From Cylicocyclus nassatus (taxonomy: Eukaryota; Nematoda; Chromadorea; Rhabditida; Strongylidae): 64,000 nucleotides of DNA. A program made the translations under genes and the position numbers. The notes beneath the pieces were generated by a model. That model was not told the DNA's origin, made no database searches, and saw nothing but the letters and a program-made list of their open reading frames with translations. The stretch spans positions 84,524,636 through 84,588,635 of the forward strand of contig CATQJL010000112.1 in the NCBI GenBank assembly GCA_958299035.1, in the 5' to 3' direction. This document shows positions 44,226 to 55,198 of this stretch, piece by piece. Every line of letters starts with the position of its first letter. The first letter of the stretch is position 1.

Positions 44226-45894
44226 CAATGAATAATCGTTATATGACGAAAGACCGAAAGTGCTTACAATTCTGTTGTGCGCATATCGTCGGGAAAACGG
44301 CATTTATGCTTGATGAGAGATGCAACTAATTATGATGCCTTCTGCACATTGAAGGCAATGATTTTTTTACAAATGACATGTAAATCGGGTTTAGAGCATA
44401 ATCAGTATGGGTTTAGGGATTGAAGAAGATTAATAAACACGAGATTTTCGTCAAGAGTGCTTTGTTAGGATTACTAAAAAGAGATGGCTGTAAAGTATTG
44501 GCAGGCCATTTGGATGTTTTGGAATATTTCTTTATTCATTTCAAGCCACTACGCGAAGTGCCATACTACTCAGTATTATTCAAATCTGCTTGTGAGTCTC
44601 TTTTTTAAACGTCTAAGCAGAACTTTGCGTTAGCGAGTAATCGTTTCACTAATGATTAGTAGTCTTACCTACTTTCACAAGTACCAGACACACCTGTTTT
44701 TTCTAGCCTCGACCAGCCAGACTACACCAATAATTTCGCGAAAGCACCCTCTACCGTGCTGTTCCTAACCTGAAAGAACTGCGTGGGAGAGCGACCATTT
44801 TGCGAAGCACAGTGGTGCGGCTGCGTGCTTACGAAAAATGAGAAAGGTGCGTTTTGTACTCGTGAAATTAGGGTATTATCTCGTTAGTAGTTCAAGCCAA
44901 TCAATTCTTGTACCCTAGTGCCACAGCACATTGATTTTCTGCTGCAAAAACCATTCTTACTACTCTCACTATTATCCTGTCCGCTACTTAGTTGGGATGG
45001 TTGTGAGGTGTATTAGTTGGGGTGAAGTTTTTTATATATCATTTTTCGTCAAAAAATTTGGTATGCAGAAACATTGCCATACTTTTCAGCCACTATGGAA
45101 GAATATATGGACTTCAAATGCACAAAAAATAGGGAGCAAACAACGCATATCAAAGTAGCTAAATGTATCCGTACAGCGAGGTGTCGGAAAACGAAGTGAT
45201 CGGGGTTCAATTTCTGTTTGAACAAGTCGACTCGGTTATAACTAAGGATCCAAGTGCTTCAATCTCCTCACGTTTCAGTGGTCCACATACTCGCACTCTT
45301 CCTCTCATCTTTCTCTCTTTCAGCATGGGAGGCTGAAAATGATGGTTGTAAGCCTGTATTGATTACTTCATAAAAACAAACCGGAGAGCCAGTGAGGATA
45401 TGCATAAGGCTAAGTTGTGTGGAAATTGTGTTGTTCAGTGGTTTCGAGAAGCATCGTTTACAGATTGTGTCGATCATTGCCGTAATGTTCTAAATAGAAA
45501 TCTTTATACTTGTAAAACTCAAAGCATGTAAAATAACCCTTTCTATATTCGGAATACAATCTTTTGTGCTCAAACAGACAATTACCAAACTTGGAACACA
45601 TATGTTTTCGATCCTGTCGGAAAGCATAAGCTACTTTTCGCTCCTCACTGGACCGTTATAGACTTTAGGTACTTGTACGTATCTAAATGAAACCCCAAAG
45701 GGAACATCTCACTTTAGTCATGTAAGCAGGAACGGTAAAACTTATTTCAGTGTCAGGAACAGTAAGGGTGAATCGAAGTGGAGTTGTCCCGAGATAAGTC
45801 ATTCTTAACGTGGAAGAATAACATCCTTAACACCTTAACATGAGGTGGGGGAGCTCACTCAGTGCAACTATGCTGGCGACATACAGCGCCTCAT
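44226..45894. other. No supportable gene
   Basis: AT-rich DNA with short frames on both strands, none with splice or domain support. Confidence 0.4.
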
Positions 45895-46067
45895 TTTGAT
45901 TCAACTAGCTTGGCGGCTGGAAGGCGAGGCTTCGAGACCTAATTAAGGATAGATAATAATCAGAGAGCACGCGCGCGACAAAGACGCAGACTACGTCGCA
46001 GGCGCAAGCGCCTTAATTAGGTCAGTCACAAAGCCCCGCCTTTCAGCCGCCAAGCCATGAATCAAAG
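45895..46067. mobile_element. GC-rich 171-bp palindromic MITE, copy 3
   Basis: Ends TTTTGATTCAACTAGCTTGG and CCAAGCC.TGAATCAAA; CGCG-rich centre. Confidence 0.75.
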
Positions 46068-46314
46068 GTTACCTTATTCCCAGTGAACAGTGATCGGGTT
46101 GGACCAGGAAAGCCCGTTGATAATTTATACAAATGGTCAAATTTGCTGATTACAAAATTTGCGAGCTTGTGCCTCATCAGAAATGCAAAACATTTGCTTC
46201 TACTAGGTTGCCTTAGAATTTCGGCCATCATTTTATTTTTCGCATCCAATACATCTGTCGATCTCCTTGTACCCGCTTCTTATGAGGTTTTAAGAGAGGC
46301 TTCGGTAAATTCAA

Positions 46315-46605
46315 GTGTGCACAGCACTTACAGTTTTTCCATTTGTCGCACCCTCGACAGATAACTTGCTATTGCATGCACCAGAGCTTATTTGTTATGT
46401 GAAGTCTTATTTGGCTAACAAAAGACGAGGGACTCCAACAGCGCCGTTGGGACGGCACAAGATAGAGGCGCACTGCGGGAATAATTACGAAGTCAAATTA
46501 ACGATACTGACTTGCGAGACCGAGATTTGCGCCAAGAAACTATTTGAAGCCGCGTGAATTTCTGTCAGAAATCCAAAGATGAATGCCAAAAATGAGTCCT
46601 TGTCT
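46315..46605 (+). pseudogene. Penelope-like GIY-YIG endonuclease C-terminal fragment
   Basis: Encodes ANKRRGTPTAPLGRHKIEAH, CETEICAKKLFEA and, past a stop, RNPKMNAKNESLS. These align word for word with the C-terminal part of the better copy at 48,481-48,813 (DKRRKTLLSPLGRHRNEAH, ARKALEAFWI, NNKNECLS). The catalytic YIG half is missing. Confidence 0.65.
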
Positions 46606-46653
46606 ATACCGCCGACAATGGACCTAATGACTTAGGTCCATTGTCGGCGGTAT
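46606..46653. repeat. Perfect 22-bp hairpin
   Basis: ATACCGCCGACAATGGACCT and its exact complement around a TGAC loop, just after the endonuclease relic. It is not followed by a T-run. Confidence 0.85.
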
Positions 46654-46713
46654 GTCTTCTAGTAGTTCAAAAGTTCCACTTTCCTTAAACCTCGGCATCG
46701 TTTATATTCTCAA

Positions 46714-47604
46714 CCAGTGCGTCACCTCTGCTTCGCAGAGGCTCGCACTGGCCCCTACTTTCTGTATGCCTTAGGCAGGCGCTATTCTTCTCGAGGAGTA
46801 TAGCATGGCGACGATCGATATGCATCAAATACGTGCTGGCGATTTTTGTCGCCATATTGGCGATCGCTACGACTGGCGATCGCCAATATGGCGACAAAAA
46901 TCGCGGCGATCGCCCTTCGCCACGCTATACTCCTCGAAGAGTATAGCGCCTGTCTTACCCATTCCCGCATAATAGTGACATTGAAACTCACCGTGCTATG
47001 CCGACTACCACGAATGAAATGTAAACAGCTACTAATTTAGAAAGCTTTTTCACGTGAGATCGGTGATTTCGCATGGAAAAAAGTTTTCGCAGGAAGATAA
47101 AGGCAAATCTGAACAGGTTTTTGAATTTGTCATGGTTTGATAGTCGCCATAAAGGCAATAGTCACTGTCAGCTACATCTCTGTGCGAAAATCTTCTCATA
47201 TGCTTTTCTAGAACCTTGGCAAATTGACCATTTACGCAAGCAATACTTTTTGGCGCCGTTTTTGTAAAGTAATGGACTTTTGGTCACTTATTTAGGCCTA
47301 AGTTCATGACTTGCACATTTACTTGCCGTAAACACCCACCACTCTGCAAAAAGTGGAATTACGGACCCGATTTTGCGGCCCAAATGCAAAGTGGATCCGT
47401 TTGACGCGCAATTTTCAAGAGATCCACTCAACGAATCTGCTTGTGCTTTTGCATGTTAGATTTTCATGCCAGTAGCAAGTGCTATGCTAAATTTGAGCCC
47501 AGGACGTTGGCTGGAACACGCTCTACGAATTTCGTGACAGACAGACATTCAGACACACACACACAAAAAAACGTAAACACTCTTAGCGCGTTATTATAGT
47601 AGGA
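46714..47604 (-). mobile_element. Helitron-like element, copy 2
   Basis: On the minus strand it starts TCCTACTATAATAACGCGC after A and ends CTGG before T. The terminal hairpin combines CCAGTGCG/CGCACTGG with CCTCTGC/GCAGAGG. Same family as 36,849-37,561, opposite orientation. Interrupted by the palindrome at 46,776-46,952. Its 5' end abuts the Penelope-like palindrome at 47,605. Confidence 0.65.
46776..46952. mobile_element. Palindromic MITE nested in Helitron-like copy 2
   Basis: CAGGCGCTAT and ATAGCGCCTG ends with arms of about 85 bp through TGTCGCCATATTGGCGATCG. Absent from Helitron-like copy 1 at the matching place near 37,500. Flanking TTA on both sides at a 2-base distance. Confidence 0.7.
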
Positions 47605-47645
47605 TGTGCCTGACAGGTTTGTTAGGTGTTCTTTATTCCAACCAA

Positions 47646-47684
47646 GGCCTAACGTTTCGACGCCTTTCGTCTTCCTCAGAGGCC
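47646..47684 (-). ncRNA. Hammerhead ribozyme motif, intact core
   Basis: Minus strand: GGCCT, CTGAGGA, stem II GACG-AAAGG-CGTC, GAAACGTT, AGGCC. Stem I closes with 5 pairs and core bases are conserved. Confidence 0.7.
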
Positions 47685-47972
47685 TGAAAATGGCTCAAAG
47701 CGTCACCTATGAAAAGAGTCCATCAAGCACCATCCCCATTCCTGCTAGTTCGCGATCTTCCCTCAATATTCCTACCGCAAAAATTGTCAGCGCCAGAAAA
47801 TGAACATACCGTTGAGAACACCGCTACGTCAGTTTCCGCACCGGAAGAGATGGTCTTGGCGGATGGACTGAACTAAACCATAAATGCGCATAGCATGTGA
47901 TCTATAGATTGCATAACGATATGAATGGGAGGAAGTCGTTGGTGACTGACAAGCACTCATTCTTATTGTTCA

Positions 47973-48256
47973 CTAGCTGGCAAACCCGGCTCCGCCCGGC
48001 CCTGTCATTATTATATTCGTAATCAGCATGCTCGATTACCCCCTGTGCCAACTCCCAGCCCCGTAGCTCAAATTTTGCAAAAAATCGATAAAATCGATAT
48101 CGATCGATAACGAAAAGTAGCCTATGACACGCTCCCTGCCCCGAAGTATATGTGTGCCAAGTTTGATCCAAATCGGTTCAGAAATAAAAATTTCTATTCC
48201 GCACATACGTACAGACATACAGACAGACATACAGACATTCAGCTTTATATATAAGA
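47973..48256 (+). mobile_element. RTE-type 3' end, 284 bp
   Basis: Starts CTAGCTGGCAAACCCGGCTC, passes CCCAGCCCCGTAGCTC and the CAAATCGGTTCAGAAAT phrase, then ACAGACATACAGACAG and TATATATAAGA. It splits the left endonuclease copy; the opposite arm shows the uninterrupted target. Confidence 0.65.
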
Positions 48257-48487
48257 TTGCTGGATTCTTTGCAGAAATCCAGAATGCTTCCAGCGCCTTC
48301 CTAGCCGAGTTTTCCTTCTCATGGGTTAAGATTTCGCATTTTATATCGAAATCGTCCCCACCATGCGCTTCGTTTCTATGCCTGCCCAACGGTGACAACA
48401 GGGTTTTACGCTTTTTGTCCGCCAGATGTTCGTTTATGCAAGTACTAAGCGACCTTCCAGTTTCGCCAATATAGAGAGCATTGCAAC
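48257..48487 (-). pseudogene. GIY-YIG endonuclease fragment, left arm
   Basis: Minus-strand mirror of 48,512-48,813. Open through LSPLGRHRNEAHGGDDFDIK to KNPA, then the RTE-like insert removes the C-terminus. Confidence 0.65.
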
Positions 48488-48813
48488 AACATTGTCAATT
48501 GAAATGCCTTAGTTGCAATGCTCTCTATATTGGCGAAACTGGAAGGTCGCTTAGTACTCGCATAAACGAACATCTGGCGGACAAAAGGCGTAAAACCCTG
48601 TTGTCACCGTTGGGCAGGCATAGAAACGAAGCGCATGGTGGGGACGATTTCGATATAAAATGCGAAATCTTAACCCATGAGAAGGAAACCTCGGCTAGGA
48701 AGGCGCTAGAAGCATTCTGGATTTCTGCAAAGAATCCAGCAATGAACAATAAGAATGAGTGCTTGTCAGTCACCAACGACTTCCTCCCGTTCATATCGTT
48801 GTGCAATCTATAG
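48481..48813 (+). pseudogene. GIY-YIG endonuclease fragment, right arm
   Basis: Open frame ending in the expected place. Contains C..CNALYIGETGRSLSTR and INEHL, the YIG-GETGR...R..EH part of a Penelope-like endonuclease; then PLGRHRNEAH, ARKALEAFWI and NNKNECLSVTNDFLP. The preceding GIY half and all reverse transcriptase sequence are missing, lost at the palindrome centre. It is the best-preserved endonuclease piece here but not a full domain. Confidence 0.7.
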
Positions 48814-49030
48814 ATCACATGCTATGCGCATTTATGGTTTAGTTCAGTCCATCCGCCAAGACCATCTCTTCCGGTGCGGAAACTGACGTAGCGGTGTTCT
48901 CAACGGTATGCTCATTTTCTGGCGCTGACAATTTTTGCGGTAGGGATATTGAGGGAAGATCGAGAACTAGCAGGAATGGGGATAGTGCTTGATGGACTCT
49001 TTTCATAGGTGACGCTTTGAGCCATTTTCA

Positions 49031-49067
49031 GGCCTCTAAGGAAGACGAAAGGCGTCGAAACGTTAGG
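49031..49067 (+). ncRNA. Degenerate hammerhead motif
   Basis: Mirror of 47,646-47,684 with the first core CTAAGGA (G5 changed to A) and a spoiled 3' stem I (AGGAT for AGGCC). Stem II is intact. Probably inactive. Confidence 0.65.
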
Positions 49068-49351
49068 ATTTGATTGGAATAAAGTACACCTAACAAACCT
49101 GTCAGGCACAGCAGTATTGAAGAATATAGACTTAGGTCCATTTATATCACTAAATGGGCTTAGTGTTGCACATAAAAGGATTTGACTCATTGGATACTTT
49201 CAGTGACCGTTCGCTACGATCAAATGTGCGGCTTGTCGCTAGCCAGCGTCGAGGTTCGTTCGTTTCGTGACCTTGAGAATCTTGTTGCGAATCTTAGATT
49301 AGGCCTAGGCTGACAGAGTGGGAGAAGGCGCTTGAAGGTATGGTGAGCAAA

Positions 49352-50471
49352 TCAAAGAGCCTTCAATCCGTTTTCAGACCTCTGATGACGACCACATTGC
49401 CGGTACAAAATCGGGATTTCACCTCTTCTACAAAACTGACGCCAAACAAGTCGTTAGGGAAGGAAAATTTTTAAACATAGTTGATATGAAACAAAGAAAA
49501 TTTGAAATGCGTAAAGCTTTTTCAAATCCATTTTCCCCAGCATCATAATTATGGTCATTATTTACAGGTGTGTACATTACGAAAATCACCTGAGTAGTTT
49601 TTGGCTCCCTGATGAAAGGAGGACTTTGAAGAGCGAGATTTTGGTAGGTTGCTGCCATTCTTCCATGATCGACACCCTCATGGTACGCAAAACTATAAAA
49701 ACGCCAACGTTTCCACTTTACAAATCTTTACAAAATAAAATTCTTTATGATCTCATATCTAGCAGAAACCAATAATTACCGTACAAGTCGTGCATGATAG
49801 CGGAAAAACATTGCACCAAGATAAAGTCCCATACCGAGCGCTAATAGAATTAGCAACAAAGTGCAGAGCCGTCTTCTGAATTAACTTTTTTTATAGTTTA
49901 TAGTTTGATTTCTTTTCTTTTGAAAACCTTGTCTTCCTTCCAGAATTGTCATTTTCCGGTAGAGTTGGTGAAGGAGTTCTAGCTAGAGGTGATGGTGAAA
50001 GCCTTATGATTGATAAAGGACCAAACGATGAGCTTCTTTCTTTCACAGGTCTATAATTGGAAAATCATGCTAGAAATAGTTTTCTGTGTACTATTTGATC
50101 TAACTGGACTGGCGGCTGAAAGGCGTTCGTGACCTAGTTAAGGCTAGAGAATGATCAGAGACCGCGCGCGCGAGAGAGACGCAAACTGCGTCGCGGGCGC
50201 GAGCGGCCTCAATTAGGTCAGAAAGGCCCACCTTCCAGCCGCCAATCCAACTGAATCAAAAGCTAACTTACCTGTCAAAGTTTCCACCCTCCATAGGAAT
50301 CCAGCCACTATTACTGATGTCGCGCTCCTTCGCCGGCGGAGCAGTTGGTGTGCTATCAGGGCTGGAAACTACGACCTGAAAGAAGGAATTTTCATATTTG
50401 TTGCTTGCAAGTCGCTTGTTTACCTTAGGAACTTCTTTAGTGTCCTCATTTGTCTTCGTAAATATTGTCAT
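49352..50471 (-). CDS. Putative single-pass type II membrane protein
   Basis: Six minus-strand exons join in phase to 185 residues: 50,471-50,424, 50,375-50,272, 50,050-49,928, 49,875-49,780, 49,692-49,590 and 49,435-49,352. Acceptors include TTCTTTCAG, TTATAG and ATTCAG; the donor after GGNFD is a consensus GTAAGT. No signal peptide; about 90 residues rich in Ser, Pro and Lys (SPSPLARTPSPTLPEND) precede basic residues and one membrane span (LCTLLLILLALGMGLYLGAMFF), then about 65 residues to the stop. This suggests an N-in, C-out topology. No domain recognised. The start is the first ATG after a possible ATAACAG acceptor, so an upstream exon is possible. The first intron (48 nt) is in frame and open. 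The second contains the MITE at 50,094. The last exon is least certain. Confidence 0.55.
50094..50260. mobile_element. GC-rich 171-bp palindromic MITE, copy 4
   Basis: Ends TTTGATCTAACTGGACTGGC and CCAATCCAACTGAATCAAA. Sits inside the second intron of the membrane-protein gene, only 11 bases beyond its donor site. Confidence 0.75.
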
Positions 50472-50710
50472 CGATTCAGTTAATTTCGATTTGTACAGAC
50501 AGAAATGTAAACCTGTTATAATCATTTTTCGTTCAACGTAATTTCTGCTGTTTGCAGCTCCAAGACAGCATTGACAAATTGATGGATGCGAGAATAATAA
50601 TGAGAAGATTGATAACATTGAATGGCGTTCATTATCATCTTTAACTTTGATGAATACATAATTACACGGGTGAAGGTTAAGCAATGAAGAGATACTTTAC
50701 TTAGAGCCAA

Positions 50711-53138
50711 TATTTTGTTGTCTTTTTGATATTTTGCAGTCTTTTGAGCATTTCAATATAATATGCCAAAACTGGTAGCAAAACAAATCTCAAATTGAAA
50801 TATGAAATAATTGGTTGATAACCGCACTTAATACTAGCTGATTTTGGACATTAGAACTTTTTATATAGAAAGTGGTAGCTAATGAGCCAATCTATTTTTA
50901 TTATAGATTTTGCATTATTTGCACATCTTGATTTTCTAAAAGTTACTTACATGAGTAACAAAAATGTGCAAGTGACTCGTTTATACTAGTAAATATTTGA
51001 TGAAGCGATGAAGCTGTGATGAAGCTTGAACTGACACTTAGCTTGATGAGGCTCTGTGTCATGACATGTGAATAAAAGTGGTTGTTCTACTACCGAACAG
51101 TTTTGAAACTAACGCTCCAGCGCCAGAGGTCGCGCTCGTGAAAGGGGCGTTCTGGTGCTTTTGGGCGTTTGAGCGTTTTGAGCGACGTCTGGCCGGGGCC
51201 AGTGGCCAAGACAGTAATAGGAGATGATAAGCAAGTGCTACATCTAGGTATAGAAACGGAGCACTCTCGAAAAGAAACTTGCAGTTACCTTAGAACATGT
51301 GACTTGAAATCGTTCTAATGGGTCATGCACAAAATTCTAAAGTCGAAAGTAATACATGGGTACCACAAGTAATATATTATTTATCCTTCAGCAAAAAAAA
51401 TGTTTAAAGTGACCGCAACATAGCAGAAACAGATTTGAAGATTTATGGATACATAAGAAATAAGCACTTTAACAAAAGCAGAACCAATCATATATCTTTT
51501 GCTCATGCTAAAAATTTTGCTAATGAATTGAATTTTTCATGTAACCATTGCAATCTTCAAGAACTACGCTACGGTTCTGCTTTCTGCATTTGTGCCCTAC
51601 TTTCTTTCCTGGTCCTACGAGGACAGGACAGTTGGTGACTGTTTTTTTTTTGAAATGAGATATGTAGTAGTAGACTCGTGATGCTGATCGTAAATCTGCC
51701 TTCGGCATCCTCTGCGCGCTCTGTTGGAAAAAGTTACGAATGTCTTTTTCGATTTTGCGTATTCGCAGGAAGATACGAACGGTTCCTTTACAGCAAGTGT
51801 TGTGTGGTGTAGTGGTTTATATTGGTTCGAGAGTGAAGATTCTGGCATTCGGGTAATACCTTCTAATAGTACTGTACTACATTTCGATAGTACTGTACTT
51901 GTAATCTCAAAAGCCACAGATTTCGCTTTTAAATAAGGTCTAAAAATCTGATTATTCTTAGTTGTAGTTTCAGAAAAACTTTGAAAAGTTCTATTTGTAT
52001 GTTTCATACAGACTCGTCCCCAAATTTGGTCCAAAGCCAACAGCTGAGTTGGCCAGCTTGTGCTGCTGCATGAATGTCTGCACTTTCCTCTCTATTACAG
52101 TGCTGACAAAATTATAGGCCCAGTCTTAAAAATGCCATAACTCACTCTCTCTGACCGTAGAGCCCACCACCGATTTCTGCCTTATGGCTTCGCTCACAAA
52201 ATGAAGTCTGTAGCGTGGAGGCACTATATGAATCGAACTTAATGGGCTATATAATCAATTGCAACAAATCATGACCTGCTGCGCTAAAGTGAAAATGACA
52301 CATTAGAATTTTTGACTTAGTTGTGATAAATTGCTTTGAAATTATGAATGTTAAGACGAAAAAATGACCGCTGAAAATTAATTAGAAGTCGTTGTTGATT
52401 TTTCTATAAGAATTTATGGCCAGTCCATTTTACATAAAAACTGTTGAAGTGACCTATATCCAGACCTAGGCGTGAAATTTTTGTGAGTTTACTTTCTTAC
52501 TTTCTTACTTACTTTAGAACGAAAGTCAATAATTGTTCAGATTTATGACTTATGACTGCACCGAAATAAAAAGCCACAGTGCCTTTAATGTGGAAAATGG
52601 TAAATGTCTTTGCGGGATTACGTTGATGCACTCCCAATCTATCTCTGGAAGAGATAACAATACTGAAAGAAAGAGCTCATGCTTGAAAAGTTTTCACTAA
52701 CATGGTCCAGCGAAAACCTTGCTAGTCTGCGAATTTCTACTGTGTTGCAGTCCGATCACATAGATAATGCAGCTTGGCCCACATCAAATGTAACGGGCTG
52801 CGAGATACTCATGGTAAATTTTTGTTGTTCTTGTTGGTTATCTTTTTCATAATCCTCTGTCTTATTGTCTTATTGTGGTCATTCTCGACTTGGATTTATA
52901 AGGGCACAGTGTATGAAAATGGCTCAACCGTAATCGCTATGTAAAGTCGCGAATCGTCAGTTTTCAAGATTATGGAATAAAGTATCAGAAGAAAATATTG
53001 GAAAAATGAGCTCTTTTCTCAAACTACGAGCTACGGAAGCTGTCTGTTTTTCCAGCAGAATCAGGGACCAGCCCACAGTAAAAAAAATTGTCCATTGGTG
53101 GAATGTTCCATCTTCCGGAATATCTGGACAACATGCCC
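50711..53138. other. Mostly non-coding; weak exon-like spots
   Basis: A 141-codon minus frame (51,615-52,040) lacks any domain. A Tc1-like end CAGTGCTGACAAAATTATA next to TA is at 52,102. 52,749-52,813 has acceptor and GTAAAT donor; overlapping it in another frame is FLLFLLVIFFIILCLIVLLW, a membrane-span-like peptide ending at 52,944. These cannot both be coding and neither is supported further. Confidence 0.25.
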
Positions 53139-53309
53139 TTTTATTCAACTAGCTTGGCTGCTAGAAGGCGGGCTTCGTGAGCTAGTTAAGGCTAGGTAGT
53201 GATCAGAGAGCACAAGCGCGGGAGAGACGCAGACTACGTCGCGGGCGCTAGCGGCCTTAATTAGGTCACAAAGCCACGCCTTCCAGCCGTCAAGCCAGTT
53301 GAATAAAAG
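53139..53309. mobile_element. GC-rich 171-bp palindromic MITE, copy 5
   Basis: Ends TTTTATTCAACTAGCTTGG and CAAGCCAGTTGAATAAAA; the centre has CTACGTCGCGGGCGC. Confidence 0.75.
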
Positions 53310-53842
53310 ATTGTGCTTGGTGTTTGGATCAATGTGGAAACGGCAATTGGCTCTTTCAACTTCATTTTACCGATTTGCAGTAAAACGAACTGGTGAGCCT
53401 TGAACGAAATTTCGCTGGAAACCATTGAGTGCAAAGAAGTGCATTCCTTGGGAAAAATAAGCTCGAGTCATTTGTAACTCAATATGTGAGACTGCACACT
53501 AAGCTCTATTAACGACGGCACCCCGACTCTGCTAATAACTTTCCAGTAAAACATTTTCTAGCGTAACAAAGTGTAGAAATGTGTTCTATTGACTGACATT
53601 TAACCAACAAAAAGAAAAGAAACAAGGAAACAAGGAGCATTCACTGGAAATAAGCAGGTTCTAGTTTTGCAGTTCGTCAGTTAGCATGTATGGTGTGCAC
53701 TACGCATATTAGGTTACAAAAGACTCGACGTTAAATGTTCGTATCAAAGCCAGAGGCAAATATACAGAAGCGATCCATAAGGTCTATCCAGAATCTTCTT
53801 GTTTATCAGAGGAGAGCAGACGTTTACAATTCCTTTTCCATA

Positions 53843-55198
53843 CAGTCGCTTCATTTCATATGATCATGTGTGTCACTGCACACAAGTTCACCTTTGGCGT
53901 CCCCATCCCGGATTCGTGGGAGAAACAAGCCTTCATGTGAGTGTTTCCAAGGTGTTCTTAGCATTTTCTTTCCTTTTTAGTTACTAGTCACCTCAAATTG
54001 ATGTGATCAATAACAATCGGTAAGTCTCTTGCGTTTTTGCGATTGCACCAGGATGAGGACGCCAAAGTGGACTGTGTGTGCAATGGCACACATGATCATA
54101 TGAAATCTCTCAGACACTCGCACCGGCCGGCGACCGTCCGACGACGGCCTTGCGGCCGGCGGCCGCTCTTTAAATCTGGGCGGAGCTAAATACCGGCCGG
54201 CGACCGCTCCAAAGAAATCTACCGGCTGGTGGCCGCTCGAACGGCCGCCAGCCGGTAACATTGCCATGTCGCGGGAAGTGAACGGGATTTGAAAGTTGCA
54301 TGATTGAGCCGCGTAAGCAAACGCTCTACTTCTCCTCGTTTATGATTAAGCGCCATTTTTCTACTTCATTCATGTCTTGTTTACGTAATTTATCGTTAGA
54401 AGAAGGTTTTGTATGCTTGTCACTCAAAAATACCTAGAATTCCGTAGTAATCTTACTCTATCTTTGCTAATACCGCCCTCTTTTTCACAATTAAAAGAAA
54501 ATCCCAATGACAAGCGCCTTTTTCAGATTTGTTGCTTGTATGGCGATAAAGAAGTGACACGCAGAGCTGGAACATACTGACTGAGGGGTACAAGGCTTGA
54601 ATTTCGCTCAGCTTCTTGACTAAACAAAAAAGAACGAATGGGCATGTTTCATAACCATCTTTTTCAGGAGACGAATGCGATATGCATGGTATTGAGATCT
54701 TGCGCTATGCAACCAGCGCACCATTGCTTGTACTCGCTGTTTATCATCCTTACCCATGATGGAGCATATGACCTTTCGACTAACTCTTTATGTATCTCAG
54801 AACTATGCATTCATGGATTACGTGTGTACTACATGTCACACATTTCTATGGGAATTGGAATCTATCTAGTTTGTGTTCTGCTGCAAGACTACTGACCTTA
54901 CGCCTAACTCCTAGTATAGACTCCATAAGACAGGTGCGTTCTTATCAAAAATTTGGAACTAAATAAAAATAAAAAAATAAATAACGAAATAAATACGGAA
55001 AAAGAGAAACCGCGTCACATAGCCACTTCGTATCGCGGCGCCCACATACCGGCTGGCGGCCGTACCTTTCCGGCCGGCGGCCGTCCGAATACCGGCCGGT
55101 GGTCGTAGACTACGCGGCTGAGTGAAATCACCTGTGGTCCCACCAGCCGGCCGTCGAACGGTCGCCGGCCGGTGCGAGTGTCTGAGATGAAGCGACTG
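53843..55198. mobile_element. TA-flanked MITE split by another element
   Basis: Outer termini CAGTCGCTTCATTTCATATG (left) and CATATGAAAT...GAAGCGACTG (right), next to TA on both sides. The right arm is interrupted at 54,107-55,186. Without the insert it is about 275 bp, with inverted arms containing TTTGGCGTCC. Confidence 0.75.
54109..55186. mobile_element. CTCAGACA-terminus element with CCGGCCGG subterminal repeats
   Basis: Ends CTCAGACACTCGCACCGGCC and GGCCGGTGCGAGTGTCTGAG. Terminal regions repeat ACCGGCCGGCGACCG; the interior is AT-rich and unrelated. Inserted in the outer MITE; the left arm of that MITE preserves the empty site. The 54,638-54,895 frame inside has no recognised domain. 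Confidence 0.75.

Larger units (their letters stand above)
47605..49110. mobile_element. Head-to-head Penelope-like 3' ends (palindrome)
   Basis: Left arm 47,605-48,487 and right arm 48,512-49,110 are inverted copies of one unit: endonuclease C-terminal half, 3' region, hammerhead motif and a CTGTCAGGCACA-type end. About 25 bases separate them. The left arm carries an extra 284-bp RTE-like insert. Both halves stop at the same point within the endonuclease, immediately before the YIG motif. Confidence 0.7.

Noticed and set aside
49930..50048. Plus-strand exon LSFSGRVGEGVLARGDG between TTCCAG and CAG|GT
   Set aside because: The minus-strand exon over the same bases joins in phase with five neighbours, so the plus-strand reading is a shadow.
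51800..51845. tRNA-like sequence (GGTGTAGTGG ... GGTTCGA)
   Set aside because: A-box and partial B-box words are only about 10 nt apart, with no anticodon arm or acceptor pairing; at best a relic.
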